Below, one piece after another: positions 1-7,563 of a stretch of DNA of 64,000 nt. The position numbers were made by a program, and so were the translations under genes. Within the stretch, counting starts at the first letter, position 1; every line of letters starts with the position of its first letter. Below the pieces are notes generated by a model that had not been told where the DNA came from, made no database searches, and worked only from the letters and a program-made list of their open reading frames with translations. This DNA is from Lachnospiraceae bacterium (lineage in GTDB: Bacteria > Bacillota > Clostridia > Lachnospirales > Lachnospiraceae). The stretch covers positions 80,231 to 144,230 of the forward strand of contig JAFUNC010000007.1 of the NCBI GenBank assembly GCA_017473115.1, written 5' to 3'.

Positions 1-3
1 GGT

Positions 4-1098
4 ATGGCGGTGAATTGCATACATTTTACCAATGAAGAAAAATACATCAAAGATTTTATTAAATTACCGGGGAAATTGTATTCCAAGGCAGACAATATGG
101 AGGATGCGCAGGATATGAAAGCATTGCTTAAGGGAGAACATCCTTTAAGCGGTTATTTTAAGTTGTATCCGTTTCTTGTTTATGATAACAGGCAGGTTGT
201 GGGACGTTTTGGAATTACGGTTTATCCGAATGATACTACGGCCTATCTTGGCTTTTATGAATGTGCGGACCGGGACGAGGTCGCAAAGATGATTTTTGAA
301 GAGGCAGAGAACTTTGCGGGAGAACTTGGATGTGAGAGGATAGAAGGCCCCGTGGATGCTTCTTTCTGGATTAAATATCGTTTGAAGATTAATCTTTTTG
401 ACCGGTTACCTTATACGGGTGAGCCGTACAATAAGGAATATTATTTGAAACAGTTTACGGATAACGGCTTTTGCGTGAGCCAGCATTATACGTCAAATTT
501 TTATGAGCCTTTGGCTGCAGAAAATGAAGATCCTTTGTATGATAACCGTTTGGCCATGTTTACGGAAAAAGGATATGAAATTGAGAGTCCGAATATTAAG
601 GATTATGATGTGATTCTTGGTCAGTTATATAAACTTTTAACGGAACTCTACAGTGATTTCCCTATTTATAAGGATTTGTCGGAATCGGATTTTCGCAAGG
701 TGTTTGATAATTACAGATATATTCTGAATTTGACCATGGTAAAAATGGCTTACTACAAAGGTGAACCGGTAGGATTTCTGGTAAGCGTTCCGGATTATGG
801 GAACCGAGTGTATCATCTTAAGAATCCGTTCAATCTTTTAACGGTTTTGAAATTAAAAAAGAAACCGAAACAATATGTCATGTTGTATATGGGTGTGGAC
901 CAGTCGCACAGAGGATTGGGAAAGGCCTTGGCAGGCAGCATTATGGAAGAGTTGAGAAAGAACGGGTTGCCAAGTATCGGAGCCCTTGCCAGGGATGGTA
1001 AAATTACCCAGAAATACGGAGAGGACTATATTGAGCAGTTATATGAATATGTTTTGTTGGAGAAGAATGTAACTAAAATATACAAAAGAGAAGGATAA
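4..1098 (+). CDS. GNAT-like acyltransferase family protein, 5' end at window edge
   Basis: The 364-residue protein has a C-terminal acetyltransferase-like fold signature: MGVDQSHRGLGKALAG near residues 297-312 resembles the acetyl-CoA-binding R/Q-x-x-G-x-G/A loop of GNAT enzymes. The N-terminal half looks like a second, degenerate GNAT-type module, as in double-GNAT proteins. The stop lies 4 bases before the next ATG, so it is probably translated together with the acyl-CoA ligase that follows. The substrate cannot be read from sequence; an N-acyl or peptide acyl acceptor is inference. The frame is open to the first base of the window, so the ATG at 4 may not be the true start. Confidence 0.6.
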   Translation: MAVNCIHFTNEEKYIKDFIKLPGKLYSKADNMEDAQDMKALLKGEHPLSGYFKLYPFLVYDNRQVVGRFGITVYPNDTTAYLGFYECADRDEVAKMIFEEAENFAGELGCERIEGPVDASFWIKYRLKINLFDRLPYTGEPYNKEYYLKQFTDNGFCVSQHYTSNFYEPLAAENEDPLYDNRLAMFTEKGYEIESPNIKDYDVILGQLYKLLTELYSDFPIYKDLSESDFRKVFDNYRYILNLTMVKMAYYKGEPVGFLVSVPDYGNRVYHLKNPFNLLTVLKLKKKPKQYVMLYMGVDQSHRGLGKALAGSIMEELRKNGLPSIGALARDGKITQKYGEDYIEQLYEYVLLEKNVTKIYKREG

Positions 1099-1102
1099 GG
1101 AT

Positions 1103-2560
1103 ATGAACTTAGAGAAGGTATTAAAAGAGAATTATATAAAATGGAAAAACAGGGAATATGCCTACGAAAAAAAGAACGGTGTATATGAAGTCGTTACCTA
1201 TGGTGATTTTTTGGAGAAGACATGGCGTTTTGCTGCGTTCCTTTTATCCAAAGGTTTTAAAGGGAAAAACATTATGCTGTACGGCGCCAACAGCATTCAT
1301 TGGATGATCGCGGATCTGGCAGTCCTTCACTATGTCGGTGCCGGTGTTTGTGTATCCAAAGAGTGGAAGTATGAAGATATTGCCGGTGCGATTCAATTAT
1401 TGGATATTCCCTGCGTGCTTTACGGAGAGGATAAAAAAGAGGTAATAGACGAAATACGTAAGACATTTCCGGAACTTACATATATTTCACTGAATAAACT
1501 GGATGACTATATTTCGGATATTACAATGGAAGAAGCGGAGAAGGTATGTATTCCAAGGGAGGAAGATGCCTGTTGTAAAATTGTTTTTTCCAGCGGTACT
1601 ACTTCAAAACCGAAGGCAGCGATGTTGTCACGCAAAAATGTATTTGCGGGACTTCCGTCACTTTTACGAAGATGTCCTTTTAATGAAACAGATGTGGATT
1701 ACTTATTCTTGCCGTTGAATCATACTTATGGCGGAATTTATAATTACCTGTACTCTCTGGTAACGGGATTTCGGGTTTACTTATGTTCTTCAGTGAATGA
1801 TATGGCCAAAGAAATTTTAGAAGTGAATCCTACCATTTTCAGTACTGTTCCTTTGATTTGCAGGAAATTTTATGAGGGTTACGGAGAACATGTTGGCAAA
1901 GCCTTCGGTCCCAATATAAAATATATTTTCTGTGGTGGTGCAAAGTTGGACGAAGAAATATTCCAAGCTTATAAAAACAGTGAGTTGAATCTGATGAATG
2001 CATACGGATTATCGGAAACCGCTTCTACATTTTCCATTCAGTATCCTTATGACCCTGACAATGAGACGGTTGGTACGGTGGCAGAGGAAGCCGATGCAGT
2101 TATTTTAAATCCGGATGAAAACGGTGTGGGAGAAATTGCAGTAAAAGGTGATTTGGTATTTCTGGGCTATGCCGGTGATGAAGAATTAACCGGTAAGGTA
2201 TTTACGGAAGACGGTTATTTTAAGACCGGTGATATGGGTTATATGTTGCCCGATGAACGAAACGGTGGATATAAGTTGTACATTACGGGACGTATTAAAA
2301 AAATTCTGCTCGGGGAAAATGGTGAAAACATTGACCCCGCTCATATCGAGGATATGATTGCCGGGCGGAATGACAATATTAACAAAGCATTGGTTTATAT
2401 GCAGGAAAATACACTGTCCTGTCATATCTATTTAAAGGAGGCGGAAGAACGGGATTGGGATGCCTTCTTCGAAGAATTGAATGCACAATTACCTTCTTAT
2501 GAAAAGATCCGCAAATATGATGTATCCGTTGATTCCGTAGAGAAACGTTTAAAACAATAG
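1103..2560 (+). CDS. AMP-forming acyl-CoA synthetase (ANL superfamily)
   Basis: This adenylate-forming ligase activates a carboxylic acid as acyl-AMP and usually passes it to CoA. The core motifs are present in order: FSSGTTSKPKAAM (P-loop A3, about residue 163), NAYGLSETAS (A5, about 305), FKTGDMGYM (A7) and ITGRIKKILLGENGENI (A8 hinge). At 485 residues it is shorter than typical long-chain ligases, and the C-terminal A10 segment lacks the usual GK pattern, ending in EKRLKQ, where a lysine may still serve. It starts 4 bases after the GNAT-like gene behind an AAGGAT site, so the pair may activate and transfer one acyl group (inference). Substrate unknown. Confidence 0.8.
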   Translation: MNLEKVLKENYIKWKNREYAYEKKNGVYEVVTYGDFLEKTWRFAAFLLSKGFKGKNIMLYGANSIHWMIADLAVLHYVGAGVCVSKEWKYEDIAGAIQLLDIPCVLYGEDKKEVIDEIRKTFPELTYISLNKLDDYISDITMEEAEKVCIPREEDACCKIVFSSGTTSKPKAAMLSRKNVFAGLPSLLRRCPFNETDVDYLFLPLNHTYGGIYNYLYSLVTGFRVYLCSSVNDMAKEILEVNPTIFSTVPLICRKFYEGYGEHVGKAFGPNIKYIFCGGAKLDEEIFQAYKNSELNLMNAYGLSETASTFSIQYPYDPDNETVGTVAEEADAVILNPDENGVGEIAVKGDLVFLGYAGDEELTGKVFTEDGYFKTGDMGYMLPDERNGGYKLYITGRIKKILLGENGENIDPAHIEDMIAGRNDNINKALVYMQENTLSCHIYLKEAEERDWDAFFEELNAQLPSYEKIRKYDVSVDSVEKRLKQ

Positions 2561-2601
2561 GTGTAGGTGTGTGAAAACCTTGTGAATACGTACTTTTTAC
2601 A

Positions 2602-2630
2602 TTGACAAAGTATAACAAAAATACTATCAT
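2602..2630 (+). promoter_or_regulatory. Sigma-A type promoter of the NrtR-like gene
   Basis: TTGACA (2602-2607), a 17-base spacer and TATCAT (2625-2630) lie 47 bases before the ATG at 2677. Directly downstream, at about 2633-2652, AGTTG and CAACT form a short interrupted dyad that could be an operator for the encoded regulator; this last point is inference. Confidence 0.6.
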
Positions 2631-2676
2631 TTAAGTTGTAAAGTAGTGCAACTATACTAAGAGACGGGGTAAAAGA

Positions 2677-3378
2677 ATGAAAAAGACAACATTAGAAGAA
2701 AAAGAATTTTTACAGCAATATGACAGTTCCGCGTTTGAGAAGCCGTCCGTGGCTGTGGATGTGCTTATTTTTACCATTGAAAATGATACCTTAAAGGTAG
2801 TAATGGTAGAACGTAAAGAATTTCCTTACAAGGGATGTTTGGCACTGCCCGGTGTATTTGTGGGCATTGATGAGAGTCTTGAAGATGCCGTAAAACGTGG
2901 CGTAAAAGTAGAAACCGGATTGACGGATATTTATTTTGAGCAACTCTATACATGGGGAGAGGTTAAGAGGGATCCCCGTATGAGAATTATTTCGGTTTCT
3001 TATATGGCAATGGTATCCATTGAACAGTTACGTGCAAAGTCCAAAAACGGTAACATTAGTGATTATTTATATCCGGTGGAAGAAATGCTGAAGGCGGAAA
3101 ATGAATTGGCATTTGATCATCAGCAGATTATTGCTTATGCAAGGGAGCGAATCAAAAACAAGGTGGAATATTCCGATATTGCCTTTAATTTTATGCCTGC
3201 AAAATTTACGTTGCCGGGCCTTCAGAAGGTATATGAAATTCTTTTGGATAAGCCTTTGTATAAGGCAAACTTCCGTAAAAAAATCAGCCCTATGGTACTG
3301 GAAACCGATGAGTCTACTTCGGGAGATGCACATCGCCCCAGTAAATATTATGTGAAAAATCAAGAGTATCGTCCTTAA
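2677..3378 (+). CDS. NrtR-like regulator: degenerate Nudix domain plus winged helix
   Basis: Residues about 20-150 form a Nudix fold (LPGVFVGIDESLEDAVKRG) and residues about 165-215 the NrtR-type winged helix (FTLPGLQKVYEILLDK followed by NFRKKI). In the Nudix box the expected R-E-x-x-E-E is R-G-V-K-V-E, so two of the three metal-binding glutamates are gone and the second glycine of the GG pair is valine. That points to ligand sensing rather than hydrolysis. Known NrtR proteins bind ADP-ribose or related nucleotides and repress NAD genes. It has its own promoter and stands 80 bases before a DHH phosphoesterase and two TIR genes. Ligand and targets are inferred. Confidence 0.75.
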   Translation: MKKTTLEEKEFLQQYDSSAFEKPSVAVDVLIFTIENDTLKVVMVERKEFPYKGCLALPGVFVGIDESLEDAVKRGVKVETGLTDIYFEQLYTWGEVKRDPRMRIISVSYMAMVSIEQLRAKSKNGNISDYLYPVEEMLKAENELAFDHQQIIAYARERIKNKVEYSDIAFNFMPAKFTLPGLQKVYEILLDKPLYKANFRKKISPMVLETDESTSGDAHRPSKYYVKNQEYRP

Positions 3379-3458
3379 ACATTAATATATTGTCCTATGG
3401 TTATAAAGTACGAAATCATGGGAACAGTAAAAGGATGAGAATGAAAGGAAAGCAGAAA

Positions 3459-4997
3459 ATGCAGGATTATGGGAATACACTCACATTAAACGAATTAGAA
3501 AAATATAATCCGATTACCATCCAATGTCATGATAATCCGGATGCGGATGCCATTGCTTCCGGCTATGGATTGTACTGCTATTTTAAAAGTAGGGGTAAGG
3601 ATGTGGAATTGGTTTACAGCGGAAGAAATGTTGTACAGAAAGCCAATTTGCAGTTGATGATTCAATTAATTAATATACCGCTTGTGCATATTCCCATAGA
3701 AGAGGCGGATATGCATCGTGATGGTCTTTTGATTACGGTGGATTGTCAGTACGGTGCCGGAAATGTAACGAGTCTTTCGGCAGATACCGTTGCGATTATT
3801 GACCATCATCAGGTGGAAATGGAAGATGTGGAACTGAGTCTGATCCATCCGGGCTTGGGTGCATGTTCCACGTTAATTTGGAAAATGCTTCGGGAGGTTG
3901 GATATGAAGTGACGGACGAGGCAGGGCTTGGTACAGCACTTTATTATGGATTATTTACGGATACGAACCAGTTTGCTGAGATTTTTAATCCAACGGACCG
4001 TGACGCAAGGGATGCGCTTCCTTTTAATCAGTCTATGATTACGACTTTCCGCAATTCCAATATTTCATTGGAAGAATTGGATATTGCATCTGAGGCAATG
4101 CGGGATTACTTTTTCGATGCGGAATATCGCTTTGGCGTAGTACGCGCAAAACCCTGTGATCCGAACATTTTAGGTTTGATTAATGACTTTCTTTTGCAAG
4201 TGGATAAAATGGAAACAAGTGTTGTATTTAATGAAACATCGGATGGGTATAAAATTTCGGTGCGAAGTTGTGTGCGTGAAGTCAATGCCAGTGAATTGGC
4301 CGGTTTTCTGACGGAAGGAATTGGTTCCGGCGGCGGTCATTATGAGAAGGCCGGCGGTTTTATCAGTAAGAAAAAGTTTGTTTCGAAATGCGGCGACATT
4401 TTACCGGAAGAATATATTAAGAACCGGATGAAAGAGTATCATAATTATTTTGAGATGATATATGCCAAAACGTATGAAGTTGATTTGTCTGAGTTTCAAT
4501 TATACGAGAAAGTAAAAGTTCCCATCGGTTATGTCAAAGCAGATGAGGTGGTTCCCGTGGGAACACCGATTATTGTACGAACCATGGAAGGTGATACGGA
4601 TATTATTTGGGTGACAGATAAAGATTATATTATGATTGGTGTGGACGGAGAGGTATATCCCATCAAAGAAGACAAATTTTTACGTTCCTATGAAACAATG
4701 GATCGTGATTATTGTTTTGAACAGGATGTTGTGGATGCACAGTATATCCCGACAATCCGAAATTGCCTTTCCGGCGAAAACACCCCGATTACTCCTTATG
4801 CAAAATGCTGTGTGGCAACCGGTCAGGCACGCATTTATGCAAAGCCGGTTGAAGGCAATGTGAAAGTGTTTACCCAGTGGGGCAAATATTACAGAGGACG
4901 AAAAGGTGATTTTCTGGCAGTTCGTTGCGATGATTTGCATGACGTTTATTTAATTAACAAAAATATTTTTGCCAGAACATACGCAGAGTGCCAATAA
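3459..4997 (+). CDS. DHH/DHHA1 phosphoesterase with extra C-terminal domain
   Basis: The N-terminal DHH domain shows HDNPDADA at residues 24-31 and the signature DHH at about 115-117; the DHHA1 motif GSGGGHYEKAGG follows near residue 289. These domains bind Mn ions and hydrolyse phosphodiester bonds in nano-RNA, pAp or cyclic dinucleotides. A further ~165 residues (350-512) are not part of NrnA- or GdpP-type enzymes and I do not recognise them. The ATG at 3459 is chosen over an upstream in-frame start at 3390 because AAAGGAAAG sits 6 bases before it. There is no membrane segment. The gene lies between the NrtR-like regulator and the TIR pair; substrate unknown. Confidence 0.75.
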   Translation: MQDYGNTLTLNELEKYNPITIQCHDNPDADAIASGYGLYCYFKSRGKDVELVYSGRNVVQKANLQLMIQLINIPLVHIPIEEADMHRDGLLITVDCQYGAGNVTSLSADTVAIIDHHQVEMEDVELSLIHPGLGACSTLIWKMLREVGYEVTDEAGLGTALYYGLFTDTNQFAEIFNPTDRDARDALPFNQSMITTFRNSNISLEELDIASEAMRDYFFDAEYRFGVVRAKPCDPNILGLINDFLLQVDKMETSVVFNETSDGYKISVRSCVREVNASELAGFLTEGIGSGGGHYEKAGGFISKKKFVSKCGDILPEEYIKNRMKEYHNYFEMIYAKTYEVDLSEFQLYEKVKVPIGYVKADEVVPVGTPIIVRTMEGDTDIIWVTDKDYIMIGVDGEVYPIKEDKFLRSYETMDRDYCFEQDVVDAQYIPTIRNCLSGENTPITPYAKCCVATGQARIYAKPVEGNVKVFTQWGKYYRGRKGDFLAVRCDDLHDVYLINKNIFARTYAECQ

Positions 4998-5067
4998 AAC
5001 TCTTTGATGTGTAAGTGTCGGCGAGAGACGTTTTTAAACAGATGTAAAAACATCTAAGGAGAAACGC

Positions 5068-7518
5068 ATGGAAAGGAAATATAAATACGATGCCTTTATC
5101 AGCTATACGCATGCTGATTTGGATAAGTTTGTAGCAGAAAACCTGCATAAAGAATTGGAAAAATTTCATCTGCCCAAGGCTTTGGCAAAGAAACGTCCGG
5201 GGAAGAAAAATCGTATTGAGAGGGTATTTCGAGACAAGGAAGAGTTGCCGTCTACCAGCGATATGAACGATACCATTATGGCGGCTTTGCATGACAGCGA
5301 GCACCTGATTGTAATATGTTCGCCCAGACTTCGGGAATCCGTGTGGTGTAAAAAAGAAGTGGAGACATTTCTGGAGTTGCGCGGCCGGGAGAATATTATG
5401 GCGGTTCTGGTGGAAGGAGAACCGGCAGAATCTTTTCCGGAAGCATTATTGTTCCATATTGAAAAAAAGGAAACGAAAGACGGTGGCATAGAAGAAATTA
5501 AAATTCCCAGAGAGCATTTTGCTGCAGACGTACGCGGTAAAAACAAGAGAGCGGTAAAGAAACTGATTCCCAGGGAAGTGCAGCGTTTGTGTGCCGGAAT
5601 GTTTCATGTGGATTTTGATGATATCCGTCAGCGCCATAAGGAACAAAAAATGCGTCGGACGCTTCTTTTATCAACTATTATAGGGGCTGTCTTTTTTGTG
5701 GTGGGGCTTTACAGTACTTTTATGGCAATCCATATTCATAATCAAAACCGTGAACTGGAAGCCTTGTCTGCAGAAGTACAGAGCAATGCAGAGCAGATTA
5801 TGCAGCAGAACCGGGAATTGGCATATAAGCAGGCGTTATCGTTAGCGGAGGATGCTGAGAGGTATTTGGAAGAAGGGAATTGTCAAAAGGCTATTTCAAC
5901 GGCTGTGGAATCTTTAACGGAAAGCGATGGCGTAGAATTACCCTATACACCGGAGGGGCAGTATGTTTTGTGTGAAAGTCTGCGCGTATATGACATCGGT
6001 GTTACGGCACGGTCTGACTATCAGGTTGAGGTAAAAGGTTGTATTAAAGAAATTAAGCAATCTCCGAATAAAGAGATATTAGCCATTTTAGATGATACCA
6101 AAACGATTACGCTGTTTGACTTAAAGAAGCGACAGTTGGTCACCGTAATTGCTTTGCAGTTATACGGTTCGGGAAATGAATATGGATTTACTTTTTTAGG
6201 GAACGACAGATTTGCCTATATTAATTCAAGTAATGTTATTTGTATTTTGAATCTGGAAACAAAGGAAACCGTAAAAGAGATTGAACTGAATACGGCGATG
6301 ACATTGACTTCGGACGAAGAAGGTAAATATCTGGTGGTACAACGGTGGGATGATACTTTTGTTGTGCTGGACGGAACAACATATGAAGAAATAGGTGTTA
6401 CTCCGGATGAACAAAAAGAATTATATATGAGTTTGCCCTATATTTCATCGGAAGGCATTATGGCGTTCGGTTATGCTGATGAACAGGAAGAATATGATTT
6501 ATGTTTTATGGATTTGAATACCATGGAAAGAATGTCTTCTTTGGAGTTGGGACATCAGAAAGCCAAAGACATAAAGATAAAAGACGATGTGGCTTATGTA
6601 GCGTTGGGTAAATTTGAAGATAAGTATACCGAGGTTGCGGCAGTGGCGGCGGCAGTAGACATTCAAAGCGGCAAAATAATGTGGGAAACTGCAGTGGACG
6701 AGGACGTCCGGGCCGATGAAATTGTGATACCGATGAGTAATAGCGGTACGGAACTGCTTTTTGCTACGAATGAGAGTGTCAGCAGAATCAATATGCAAAC
6801 AGGAGAGATTTCGTTTACTTCTTTTGTGAATGATGAAGTCGCGGATACGGTGGTATATTCGGAACCTTGTGATTATATGATTTTATTGAAAAACGGCGAG
6901 ATGATTTATGTCGGTAATGATTTGAATATGACCATAGATATGGGTTACCGGTTTGATTGTAAAACAACGGATAATTCGCATGTTTTTTATACGGTTCACG
7001 GCATTGCCGTTGCGGAAAATGATGCACACGTCATTACGGTATATACCAATCAAAAAGGACCGGAAATCAAGGAGACTGATAGGGAAGTTGTGTTGCCTGC
7101 AGATGAAGAAACATTATCGGGTAAAGATGCTGAGAGCGTTGCAACATCTTACGGTCTGGAAGATGCCGAGTATGTTAGAAAAGTCTATTACGATCCGGAT
7201 AAAAAATATTGTTTCGTTACATATATGGATGATAGTTTTATCGTTTATGATGTGAAGAAAGAACAGATAATTTATTCCGGAGATTCAGCCCGTGATACGG
7301 AACTGTGCCTTGGTACGGACAGTGAGGGTTATACTTATTTGGCAGGTGTTTATGGTATATATGTTTTGAATGAAGATATGTGTCCTGTTATGTGGATCGA
7401 GCACGCCAAAGATGTGGATATGGAAAATAAAAAGGTATATTTGAGTTGGAACGGAAAATATTACGAAGCACCTCTTTATACTGTGGAGGAGTTGCTGGAT
7501 ATTGCGGGACAACAGTAA
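5068..7518 (+). CDS. TIR-domain membrane protein with beta-propeller-like C terminus (first paralogue)
   Basis: Residues 5-135 are a TIR domain: YDAFISY (7-13), a FRDKEELP loop (54-61) and SPRLRESVWCKKE, in which W93, C94 and E97 match the Trp-Cys-x-x-Glu helix whose glutamate is catalytic in TIR NADases. One membrane segment follows (about 198-220), then a helical TPR-like stretch (235-290) and about 500 residues of repeated short beta strands resembling WD40/PQQ blades. The expected topology is TIR inside and propeller outside, or the reverse; sequence alone does not settle it. The ribosome site AAGGAG is clear. Its closest relative is the next gene, 45 bases on. NADase activity is inference. 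Confidence 0.8.
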   Translation: MERKYKYDAFISYTHADLDKFVAENLHKELEKFHLPKALAKKRPGKKNRIERVFRDKEELPSTSDMNDTIMAALHDSEHLIVICSPRLRESVWCKKEVETFLELRGRENIMAVLVEGEPAESFPEALLFHIEKKETKDGGIEEIKIPREHFAADVRGKNKRAVKKLIPREVQRLCAGMFHVDFDDIRQRHKEQKMRRTLLLSTIIGAVFFVVGLYSTFMAIHIHNQNRELEALSAEVQSNAEQIMQQNRELAYKQALSLAEDAERYLEEGNCQKAISTAVESLTESDGVELPYTPEGQYVLCESLRVYDIGVTARSDYQVEVKGCIKEIKQSPNKEILAILDDTKTITLFDLKKRQLVTVIALQLYGSGNEYGFTFLGNDRFAYINSSNVICILNLETKETVKEIELNTAMTLTSDEEGKYLVVQRWDDTFVVLDGTTYEEIGVTPDEQKELYMSLPYISSEGIMAFGYADEQEEYDLCFMDLNTMERMSSLELGHQKAKDIKIKDDVAYVALGKFEDKYTEVAAVAAAVDIQSGKIMWETAVDEDVRADEIVIPMSNSGTELLFATNESVSRINMQTGEISFTSFVNDEVADTVVYSEPCDYMILLKNGEMIYVGNDLNMTIDMGYRFDCKTTDNSHVFYTVHGIAVAENDAHVITVYTNQKGPEIKETDREVVLPADEETLSGKDAESVATSYGLEDAEYVRKVYYDPDKKYCFVTYMDDSFIVYDVKKEQIIYSGDSARDTELCLGTDSEGYTYLAGVYGIYVLNEDMCPVMWIEHAKDVDMENKKVYLSWNGKYYEAPLYTVEELLDIAGQQ

Positions 7519-7563
7519 ATTTTTTATATTCAGTAATCAAAGTATTTGTTAAAAGGTGAAAAG

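Noticed and set aside
3390-3458. Longer N terminus for the DHH phosphoesterase
   Set aside because: The extra 23 residues are basic and unlike the family, and the ribosome site lies just before 3459.
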